This document shows, piece by piece, positions 19,209 through 25,860 of a stretch of DNA of 64,000 bases (positions are counted from its first letter, which is position 1; each line of letters starts with the position of its first letter). The translations under genes were made by a program, and so were the position numbers. This DNA is from Lactonifactor sp. BIOML-A5 (GTDB lineage Bacteria; Bacillota; Clostridia; Lachnospirales; Lachnospiraceae), in NCBI RefSeq assembly GCF_009677585.1, contig NZ_WKYV01000004.1, forward strand, positions 1 to 64,000, written 5' to 3'. A model generated the notes under the pieces. That model worked only from the letters and a program-made list of their open reading frames with translations. It was not told where the DNA came from and searched no databases.

Positions 19209-20008
19209 AAAAGTTTACTAAGATAAGCTTTATAGCCAGCGGAGTTCTTGCTGTGGTGGGGATTGCTTTCCTGATATCTGGTTTTGTCATGGGGGTAAGC
19301 TGGCAGGAAGTAGAGGATACCTTCGAACTTCACACTGCTGCCAGATGGATTGAAGATCACGGAGACATAATAGAGGGCAGTGAGGCATCTCACAGCTTTC
19401 CGGCGGCTGAGATTAAAAAACTGGAGATTGAGTTTAATAAAGGAGACCTGTATCTGTCAGAGACCGACGGTGATGAGATTCGTGTAAGTACCTTTAATGG
19501 AAAAGACAAGGTAAACCAGGAAAACGATACTCTAAAGATTGAGAGCAGAGGCCGGGTCAACAACGATAATACTATTGAAATAGAGATCCCCAGAGGAGTG
19601 AGCTTTGATGAAGTAGAACTTAAGATAGATGCAGGCAGCGGTCAGGTAGACTATCTGAAGACGAATGAACTGGAAGCTGAGGTCAATGCCGGCGATCTCA
19701 CCTTTTATGAAGATATTGCAGCGGCAAAAGTCAATTTAGATGTGAATGCCGGAAGCTTAGACACAGAGCTGCTGGATGCCAAAGAAGTAGAGATAAAATG
19801 TGATGCGGGTTCTGTGAGCACCATACTCTCCGGAAGACAGAATGACTATCAGATTGAAATGAAAGGAGACCTGGCATCTGTAAGTCTGGATGGTTTTGAA
19901 TACTCCGGACTGTCAACCAAAAAGCAGTGGGGAGATCCCAATGCGTCCAGAAAACTCGAGGCCAAATGCAATGCCGGGAGTCTGGACATAGAATTTGAAC
20001 TTGATTAA
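19205..20008 (+). CDS. DUF4097 family beta-repeat protein
   Basis: The 267-residue protein has one N-terminal membrane helix (residues 8-30) and an extracytoplasmic domain made of short repeated beta strands (KIDAGSG, EVNAGDL, DVNAGSL, KCDAGSV, KCNAGSL), the right-handed solenoid pattern of DUF4097/DUF2807. Its ATGA start overlaps the DUF1700 stop. Related proteins occur in LiaG/Lia-type envelope-stress operons, and the following pspC gene strengthens that link. Exact function unknown. Confidence 0.85.
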   Translation: MKKFTKISFIASGVLAVVGIAFLISGFVMGVSWQEVEDTFELHTAARWIEDHGDIIEGSEASHSFPAAEIKKLEIEFNKGDLYLSETDGDEIRVSTFNGKDKVNQENDTLKIESRGRVNNDNTIEIEIPRGVSFDEVELKIDAGSGQVDYLKTNELEAEVNAGDLTFYEDIAAAKVNLDVNAGSLDTELLDAKEVEIKCDAGSVSTILSGRQNDYQIEMKGDLASVSLDGFEYSGLSTKKQWGDPNASRKLEAKCNAGSLDIEFELD

Positions 20009-20038
20009 AAAGCGATATATAGAAAGGGGAAATTTAGT

Positions 20039-20221
20039 ATGAGTGAAAAAAGATTATACCGTTCATCGGCTAATTATATGCTTTGCGGGGTATGCGGAGG
20101 TATTGCAGAATATTTTAACATTGATCCCACACTGGTACGTCTGGCATGGGTGATACTCAGCTGCTTTGGAGGAAGCGGGATTATAGCATATATTGTAGCG
20201 GCTATTATAATTCCCAAGTAA
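20039..20221 (+). CDS. PspC domain membrane protein
   Basis: This 60-residue protein is a bare PspC domain: YRSSANYMLCGVCGGIAEYF and DPTLVRLAWVIL followed by a membrane helix. PspC proteins act in phage-shock-type envelope stress responses. It is the last gene of the PadR cassette and follows the DUF4097 gene by 30 bases with AGAAAGGGG as ribosome site. Transcription probably ends at the hairpin that follows. Confidence 0.9.
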   Translation: MSEKRLYRSSANYMLCGVCGGIAEYFNIDPTLVRLAWVILSCFGGSGIIAYIVAAIIIPK

Positions 20222-20244
20222 GAGCGAAGATTTACGAACCGTCT

Positions 20245-20274
20245 GAATAAAGTACCATAAAAAAGGTCATACTC
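20245..20274 (+). promoter_or_regulatory. Candidate sigma-G promoter for the spore protein gene
   Basis: GAATA (20245-20249) and CATACTC (20268-20274) are 18 bases apart, close to the sigma-G pattern GHATR-N18-CATNHTA (one mismatch, at the last base). The start would fall near 20281, inside the loop of the hairpin at 20261-20306. Confidence 0.5.
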
Positions 20275-20306
20275 CAGTAAGAATATAAAGGAGTGTGACT
20301 TTTTTT
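20261..20306 (+). terminator. Intrinsic terminator of the PadR cassette, overlapping the next gene's start
   Basis: Arms 20261-20275 and 20290-20304 pair over about 15 bp (two G-T pairs), with a 14-base loop and a run of seven T. The right arm contains the GGAG ribosome site of the spore protein gene, and its ATG directly follows the T run. Confidence 0.75.
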
Positions 20307-20513
20307 ATGGGAAAATCGAAGAAAAAGGAAGAAATTAAATTACATGAGCTTACACCCGAGGAACAGTTAAAATACGAGATTGCTGAGGAACTTGGGCTTC
20401 TGGATAAAGTAATGGAGACAGGGTGGAAAAGCCTGTCCGCCAAAGAGACAGGAAGAATCGGCGGATTGATTACGAAAAGAAAAAGACAGCTGAATCAGGG
20501 AAAAGAATCTTAG
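20307..20513 (+). CDS. Small acid-soluble spore protein, alpha/beta-type
   Basis: The 68-residue product has the alpha/beta SASP core: LKYEIAEELGL followed by a linker and TGRIGGLITKRKR, matching the family pattern K-x-E-x-A-x-E-x-G ... G-x-x-G-G-x-x-x-K. These proteins coat DNA in the forespore and protect it from UV and heat. The basic/acidic N-terminal extension (MGKSKKKEEIKLHEL) replaces the usual start. ATG 20307 is preferred; GTG at 20295 is only one base from the ribosome site GGAG. It is monocistronic with a strong terminator and a sigma-G-like promoter. Confidence 0.8.
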   Translation: MGKSKKKEEIKLHELTPEEQLKYEIAEELGLLDKVMETGWKSLSAKETGRIGGLITKRKRQLNQGKES

Positions 20514-20518
20514 GCCGG

Positions 20519-20567
20519 ATGGATTCGGAGTGTTAAATTTATATTGACACTCCGAATCCATTTGTCT
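20519..20567 (+). terminator. Intrinsic terminator after the spore protein gene
   Basis: Arms 20519-20533 and 20547-20561 form a perfect 15-bp stem with a 13-base loop, followed by TTGTCTT. Confidence 0.8.
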
Positions 20568-20618
20568 TAAGATATAATTCAGTTAGAAGAATTTAAAACA
20601 CGAAGGAGAATCTGCGTT

Positions 20619-22019
20619 ATGAATGAGACCAGCAAACAACAGTCAGTTCTGGAAAGATTATTCCATTTAAGAGAGAATGGCACGGATGTGAAGACAGAAG
20701 TGATCGCGGGACTGACAACTTTTATGACTATGGCTTATATTCTGGCCGTAAACCCCTCTATCCTGAAAGAGGCAGGCATGGATCAGGGGGCTGTATTTAC
20801 TGCCACAGCCCTGGCGGCCCTGGCGGCCACTTTGCTTATGGCAGTGCTTTCGAATTATCCCTTTGCTCTGGCCCCGGGAATGGGGCTGAATGCCTACTTT
20901 GCTTTTACTGTAGTGATCGGTATGGGGTACAGCTGGCAGGAAGCACTGGCTGCGGTATTTATTGAGGGAGTAATCTTTCTGCTCTTGTCTCTGACAAACG
21001 TCAGAGAGGCAATCTTTAATTCCATTCCAATGTCGCTGAAATATGCGGTTTCAGCGGGAATTGGCCTTTTTATTGCTTTTATTGGCCTGCAGAACGCAAA
21101 GATTGTGGGAGCGGACCCTTCTACCTTGGTATCTTTCTTTTCTTTTACGGGTTCCATAAAGGAACATACCTTCTCTACGGCAGGGATTACCGTACTCTTG
21201 GCACTCCTGGGCACCATACTTATGGCAGTGCTCCTGGTAAGAAAAGTGAAGGGCGGTATTTTGTGGGGGATTCTGGGCACCTGGGCAGCCGGAATGGTGT
21301 GTCAGGCTGCGGGGCTTTACCGGCCGAATCCGGAGACCGGATTCTATAGTCTTTTTCCGGATTTCAGCGGTGGCATTGGGGTTCCGGGAATGGGGGAGAC
21401 CTTTATGCAAATGGATTTTTCCAGGGCGCTTTCCCTGGATTTTGCGGTCATTGTGTTTGCCTTTTTGTTTGTTGATATCTTCGATACTCTGGGAGGATTG
21501 ATGGGGATAGGAGCGCAGGCAGATATGCTGGATGAGGAAGGAAGACTACCCAGGATCAAAGGCGCATTGATTTCAGATGCATTGGGAACCAGCATAGGTG
21601 CAGTCTTCGGAACCTCTACAACAACTACATACGCGGAGAGCGCAACAGGGATCGCAGAAGGAGGGCGCACCGGGCTGACCAGTGTAGTGGTCGCCGTATT
21701 ATTTGGTCTTTCTCTCTTTTTATCCCCGGTTTTTTTGGCGATTCCTTCCTTTGCCACGGCTCCGGCTCTGATTGCGGTGGGATTTATCATGGTAACCTCT
21801 ATTGCCAAGATACCTTTTAAGGATTATTCTGAGTCGATTCCAGCCTTTGTCTGCGTTATGGCAATGCCGTTTTTTTACAGTATTTCAGAAGGAATCTCTC
21901 TGGGAATCATTTTTTACGTGCTGGTGAATGTGCTTAGCGGCAAGAGGAAAGAAAAGAAGATTAGTCTGCTTATGTATATTCTGGCGGCAATCTTTGTACT
22001 GAAGTATATACTTATCTGA
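20619..22019 (+). CDS. NCS2 family purine permease (AzgA/PbuG-like)
   Basis: The 466-residue, roughly 13-helix protein belongs to the nucleobase:cation symporter-2 superfamily, AzgA-like branch, which imports adenine, guanine or hypoxanthine. Visible signatures are GLTTFMTMAYILAVNPSIL near the N-terminus, ALAPGMGLNAYFAFTVV, FVDIFDTLGGLMGIG and FGTSTTTTYAESATGIAEGG. GAAGGAG precedes the ATG. No purine riboswitch is visible upstream. It is monocistronic and ends at a GC-rich terminator. The individual base preference cannot be told. Confidence 0.93.
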   Translation: MNETSKQQSVLERLFHLRENGTDVKTEVIAGLTTFMTMAYILAVNPSILKEAGMDQGAVFTATALAALAATLLMAVLSNYPFALAPGMGLNAYFAFTVVIGMGYSWQEALAAVFIEGVIFLLLSLTNVREAIFNSIPMSLKYAVSAGIGLFIAFIGLQNAKIVGADPSTLVSFFSFTGSIKEHTFSTAGITVLLALLGTILMAVLLVRKVKGGILWGILGTWAAGMVCQAAGLYRPNPETGFYSLFPDFSGGIGVPGMGETFMQMDFSRALSLDFAVIVFAFLFVDIFDTLGGLMGIGAQADMLDEEGRLPRIKGALISDALGTSIGAVFGTSTTTTYAESATGIAEGGRTGLTSVVVAVLFGLSLFLSPVFLAIPSFATAPALIAVGFIMVTSIAKIPFKDYSESIPAFVCVMAMPFFYSISEGISLGIIFYVLVNVLSGKRKEKKISLLMYILAAIFVLKYILI

Positions 22020-22053
22020 CCGGGAAGCTTATTCGCAGCCGGACAACTGCCCG

Positions 22054-22090
22054 CTTTCGGCCTGCCTTCAGGCGGGCCGAAAGAGTTTTT
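22054..22090 (+). terminator. Intrinsic terminator after the purine permease
   Basis: Arms 22054-22066 and 22071-22083 pair over 13 bp with one G-T pair around TTCA, followed by AGTTTTT. Confidence 0.85.
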
Positions 22091-22101
22091 CCGGGATGGT
22101 A

Positions 22102-22130
22102 TTGCATTATGAAAAAAATTGTGCTAGAAT
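22102..22130 (+). promoter_or_regulatory. Promoter of the cobalamin riboswitch transcript
   Basis: TTGCAT (22102-22107) and TAGAAT (22125-22130) are 17 bases apart, and a TG one base before the -10 makes it an extended -10 promoter. RNA would start near 22137, shortly before the aptamer. Confidence 0.65.
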
Positions 22131-22154
22131 AATTCTTGTATAATTCCATATGCA

Positions 22155-22327
22155 GCATCCAGTGCACCTGTGTTGACCGCACAACATTGGTGAAAAGGGA
22201 ATTAGGTGAGAGTCCTAAGCGATCCGGTCACTGTATTTGGGGAGCGATACTTTAGAAGTCCATTGTACGCAAGTATGAGAAGGAAAAGTAAAGCTGTGAT
22301 CCATAAGTCAGGAAACCTGCTAGATGC
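22155..22327 (+). ncRNA. Cobalamin (B12) riboswitch aptamer
   Basis: The segment carries the conserved cobalamin aptamer blocks in order: AAAAGGGAA with the GGTGAGAGTCC loop, AAGCG then CGGTCACTGT (the B12-box type core), the CCATTGT...GAGAAGG arm, CTGTGAT, and AAGTCAGGAAACCTGC near the 3' end. Outer helix P1 pairs GCATC (22155-22159) with GATGC (22323-22327). Adenosyl- or other cobalamin binding would favour the terminator downstream. No B12-related gene follows; the next gene is valS more than 800 bases away behind its own promoter. Confidence 0.92.
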
Positions 22328-22395
22328 CAAAGGTGAGACTTCCGTGCAAAGTTGAACATCCCTTTTATAATATCCGCAAGTATTATAATTGATGT

Positions 22396-22428
22396 ATCTG
22401 CTTACCCGCTGGGAGAGCAGATTTTTTT
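22396..22428 (+). terminator. Expression-platform terminator of the cobalamin riboswitch
   Basis: ATCTGCT (22396-22402) pairs with AGCAGAT (22416-22422), followed by seven T. It lies 70 bases after the aptamer, as expected for a transcriptional OFF switch. Confidence 0.8.
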
Positions 22429-22429
22429 A

Positions 22430-22645
22430 TGGAATGCCAAAGGTAACGGAGCCTGTGTGAATTATGCATTGATTAAATGGCAAGGTGAGTTGCCCTGATT
22501 CAAGCTCTGATTTACTGCTATGCGATCCCTGTTGTTCCGCAACCAACAGGTCCGCAGATCCTCCGCGAAAGATCAGAATTGTTCGTGACCGAATCAGGGT
22601 GGACCCGCCCCATTTGCGGATGAGAAGAGAAGAAAAAGAGATTCC
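22430..22645 (+). ncRNA. Structured non-coding segment, candidate B12-controlled RNA
   Basis: No credible gene lies here. Nested helices can be drawn: 22493-22501 with 22591-22599 (9 bp), 22506-22511 with 22572-22577 (6 bp), and a hairpin CCTGTTG/CAACAGG around 22529-22551. A smaller hairpin GGCAA/TTGCC is at 22479-22494. An 11-base direct repeat (ATGCCAAAGGT) occurs at 22324-22334 and 22434-22444. Read-through from the riboswitch would transcribe it. No known RNA family was recognised. Confidence 0.4.
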
Positions 22646-22649
22646 CTAC

Positions 22650-22678
22650 TTGACAAACAGCAAAAAGCCTACTATGAT
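22650..22678 (+). promoter_or_regulatory. Sigma-A promoter of valS
   Basis: Consensus TTGACA (22650-22655) and TATGAT (22673-22678) with a 17-base spacer. Transcription would begin near 22685, at the T-box leader. Confidence 0.85.
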
Positions 22679-22684
22679 AGGACG

Positions 22685-22997
22685 TAAGTTCAATAGGAAA
22701 AGGTTATGAGAAAGAGGAGTATATCTAAAGACCCTGTCAGAGAGGAAGGTTCACCGGCTGAAAAACCATCCCGGGAAGGTTAGATAGAAGGTAGCTTTTG
22801 AACCGGAGGGCTGAAGATTTTGCGAGTGGTTTCGTAGAGGGATTCATTGTAGAATTGGTAAGCCATCACGCCTGGTCTGCGTTAAAAGACTTAAGAGATA
22901 TAGGAGAGAATGCAGTTCCTTCCTATAATAAAGGTGGTACCGCGCATCTGAGATAAGTATGACGCCCTTTACAACAATTGTTGTAAGGGCTTTTTTT
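22685..22997 (+). ncRNA. T-box leader of valS
   Basis: The leader controls valS by sensing uncharged tRNA-Val. The T-box sequence AGGTGGTACCGCG is at 22932-22944. Stem I is closed by ATCTAA (22723-22728) with TTAGAT (22780-22785) and carries the AGTA S-turn at 22718-22721, an AGAGAGG/GGCTG apical region, and a putative valine specifier GTA at 22791-22793. The terminator pairs 22964-22977 with 22978-22990 (one bulge) and ends in seven T. Uncharged tRNA should stabilise the antiterminator and allow valS expression. Confidence 0.92.
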
Positions 22998-23034
22998 ATT
23001 ACATAGGAAACTTTGTTTCCTATGTAATAAAAAA
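22992..23034. repeat. Perfect 20-bp palindrome downstream of the T-box terminator
   Basis: Arms 22992-23011 and 23015-23034 are perfectly complementary around a 3-base loop. The left arm begins with the T run of the T-box terminator; the right arm ends in an A run. It lies in the valS leader, about 140 bases before the start codon. Between it and valS (23035-23170) nothing else stands out. Confidence 0.8.
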
Positions 23035-23170
23035 CCCTCCGGGGGATCACACTGCGGCGGAAAGGAAGATGCTGTCTGCGACAGCCCGCCTGGTACAGGA
23101 ATTGTATTTCCCAATACGCTCAGAAGAGTAAAAATAAGAAAAAGAGAAAATAATACCAAGGAGGCTATCC

Positions 23171-25816
23171 ATGAGCAAAGAGTTAGCAAAGACCTACGAT
23201 CCCAAGGGACTGGAGGATAGAATTTATCAAAAATGGCTGGATAACAAATATTTCCATGCAGAAGTAAACAGAGAGAAAAAGCCGTTTACCATTGTAATGC
23301 CCCCGCCAAATGTAACAGGGCAGCTTCATATGGGCCATGCACTGGACAATACGATGCAGGATATTTTAATTCGTTTTAAGAGAATGCAGGGCTATGAGGC
23401 ACTATGGCAGCCTGGCACGGACCACGCGGCCATAGCCACCGAAGTAAAGGTCATTGAGAAGCTGAAAGAAGAGGGAATTGATAAAGACGATATAGGAAGA
23501 GACGCGTTTCTGAAACATGCCTGGGCATGGAAGGATGAGTACGGCGGAAGAATTATCAATCAGCTGAAAAAGCTTGGGGCATCCGCTGACTGGGACAGAG
23601 AGCGGTTTACCATGGATGAGGGCTGCTCCAAGGCAGTGGAAGAAGTGTTTATAAAACTCTATAACAAAGGATATATTTACAAAGGCTCCAGAATCATAAA
23701 CTGGTGCCCCGTATGCCAGACATCGATCTCTGATGCAGAGGTAGAACATTCGGAGCAGACGGGCCACTTTTGGCATATCAGATATCCCATCGCAGGGAGC
23801 AGTGAGTTTGTTGAGATTGCAACTACCAGACCAGAAACAATGCTGGGGGACACAGCGGTTGCTGTGAATCCTGAGGACGAGAGATACACAGACCTTATCG
23901 GCAAAACCCTGAAGCTTCCTTTGACAGACAGAGAGATACCGGTCATCGGGGATCCATACGTAGACAAGGAGTTTGGAACTGGGTGTGTGAAGATCACCCC
24001 GGCACACGACCCCAATGACTTTGAAGTGGGAAAGCGTCATAATCTGGAAGAGATCAACATACTAAATGATGATGCAACTATGAATGACAGGTGCGGCAAA
24101 TATGCAGGCATGGACCGCTACGAAGCCAGGAAGGCCATGGTGGCAGACCTTGAAGCGCAGGGGCTTCTGGTGAAGGTAGAAGAACATGTGCATAATGTTG
24201 GGACGCATGACAGATGTAAAACTACCATTGAGCCTATGGTAAAACCCCAGTGGTTCGTCCGCATGAAAGAGATGGCAAAACCTGCTGTGGAGGCGGTGAA
24301 AAAAAAGGAGTTGAAGCTGGTTCCTGAGCGGATGGAGAAATCTTACATGAACTGGATGGACAATATCCGTGACTGGTGCATCTCCCGGCAGCTCTGGTGG
24401 GGGCACAGAATTCCGGCCTATTACTGTGACAGCTGCGGAGAAGTGGCAGTATCAAAGGAAAAACCGGCGCTCTGTCCAAAATGCGGGTGTGCACATCTGA
24501 CTCAGGACGAGGATACTCTGGATACCTGGTTCAGCTCAGCGCTGTGGCCGTTCTCCACTCTGGGCTGGCCTGAGAAGACGGAAGATCTGGAATATTTTTA
24601 CCCTACCAATGTTTTGGTAACCGGCTATGATATCATATTCTTCTGGGTTATCCGTATGGTATTCTCCGGAATTGAACAGACTGGCCAGCTTCCCTTTGAC
24701 ACCGTAATTTTCCATGGACTGGTGAGAGATTCCGAGGGAAGGAAGATGAGCAAGTCTCTGGGAAATGGAATCGACCCTCTTGAGGTGATAGACAAGTACG
24801 GAGCAGATGCGCTGAGGCTGACACTGATCACCGGCAATGCACCAGGCAACGATATGCGTTTCTATTGGGAAAGAGTGGAGGCCAGCCGTAACTTTGCCAA
24901 TAAAGTATGGAATGCATCCAGATTTATTATGATGAATCTGGAAAAAGCTGAATCGGCGGAAGAACCGGATCCTGCAGCGCTCACTGATGCGGACAAATGG
25001 ATTCTCTCCAAGGTGAATACCCTTGCAAAAGACGTAACAGAGAACATGGACAAATATGAGATGGGCATTGCTGTACAGAAGGTCTATGACTTTATCTGGG
25101 AAGAGTTCTGCGACTGGTTTATTGAGATGGTAAAACCAAGGCTTTACAGTGACGCAGATGAGACGAAAGGGGCGGCTCTTTGGACCCTGCGGACAGTGCT
25201 TACCAATGCGCTGAAGCTGCTGCATCCCTTTATGCCCTTTGTCACAGAAGAAATCTACTGCACGCTCTGTCCGGAGGAGGAATCCATTATGATCTCCAGC
25301 TGGCCTGCATTCAGAGAAGACTGGAGATTTGTTGAGGAAGAGAAGAAGGTAGAATTGATAAAAGGGGCTGTAAGGGAGATTCGGAATGTGAGAACGCAGA
25401 TGAATGTTCCTATCAGCAAAAAAACAAAAGTGTTTGTGGTTTCAGAGAAGGAGGAGGTGCTGGACACCTTTGAAAAGGGCAGGGTATTCTTTGCTACCCT
25501 TGCACATGCCAGCGATGTTCTGGTACAGAAGGATAAAACAGGAATAGGAGAGGATGCAGTCTCAGCAGTAATCCCTGATGCGGTAATTTATCTTCCCCTG
25601 GCAGAACTGGTAGATATAGAAAAAGAAATTGAGCGTCTGAAAAAAGAACAGGAGAGGCTGACGAAGGAACTTGCCCGTGTAAACGGTATGCTGAAAAACG
25701 AGAAATTTATGAGCAAGGCTCCCCAGCAGAAGGTAGAAGAAGAGCGGGCAAAGCTGGAAAAATATACCCAGATGATGGAGCAGGTAACGCTGCAGCTGCG
25801 TCAGATGGAGAAATAG
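23171..25816 (+). CDS. valS: Valyl-tRNA synthetase
   Basis: ValRS charges tRNA-Val and edits mischarged threonine. The 881-residue class I enzyme has the HIGH-type signature HMGH at 53-56 (in [13 protein letters not shown]), the editing domain with [13 protein letters not shown], the tryptophan motif [20 protein letters not shown] at 525-529, an anticodon-binding domain, and a C-terminal coiled coil (about 815-881) that contacts tRNA. CAAGGAGG precedes the ATG. Control by the upstream T-box is expected. Confidence 0.98.
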   Translation: MSKELAKTYDPKGLEDRIYQKWLDNKYFHAEVNREKKPFTIVMPPPNVTGQLHMGHALDNTMQDILIRFKRMQGYEALWQPGTDHAAIATEVKVIEKLKEEGIDKDDIGRDAFLKHAWAWKDEYGGRIINQLKKLGASADWDRERFTMDEGCSKAVEEVFIKLYNKGYIYKGSRIINWCPVCQTSISDAEVEHSEQTGHFWHIRYPIAGSSEFVEIATTRPETMLGDTAVAVNPEDERYTDLIGKTLKLPLTDREIPVIGDPYVDKEFGTGCVKITPAHDPNDFEVGKRHNLEEINILNDDATMNDRCGKYAGMDRYEARKAMVADLEAQGLLVKVEEHVHNVGTHDRCKTTIEPMVKPQWFVRMKEMAKPAVEAVKKKELKLVPERMEKSYMNWMDNIRDWCISRQLWWGHRIPAYYCDSCGEVAVSKEKPALCPKCGCAHLTQDEDTLDTWFSSALWPFSTLGWPEKTEDLEYFYPTNVLVTGYDIIFFWVIRMVFSGIEQTGQLPFDTVIFHGLVRDSEGRKMSKSLGNGIDPLEVIDKYGADALRLTLITGNAPGNDMRFYWERVEASRNFANKVWNASRFIMMNLEKAESAEEPDPAALTDADKWILSKVNTLAKDVTENMDKYEMGIAVQKVYDFIWEEFCDWFIEMVKPRLYSDADETKGAALWTLRTVLTNALKLLHPFMPFVTEEIYCTLCPEEESIMISSWPAFREDWRFVEEEKKVELIKGAVREIRNVRTQMNVPISKKTKVFVVSEKEEVLDTFEKGRVFFATLAHASDVLVQKDKTGIGEDAVSAVIPDAVIYLPLAELVDIEKEIERLKKEQERLTKELARVNGMLKNEKFMSKAPQQKVEEERAKLEKYTQMMEQVTLQLRQMEK

Positions 25817-25860
25817 GAAAGGGCAGGCATGGCCTGCCCTCTAAGTAAGAGAGGTTAATT

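Noticed and set aside
22485..22709. 74-codon plus-strand frame with GTG start between riboswitch and valS
   Set aside because: It runs through the nested helices, the valS promoter and the start of the T-box leader, and its composition is unlike a protein of this genome.
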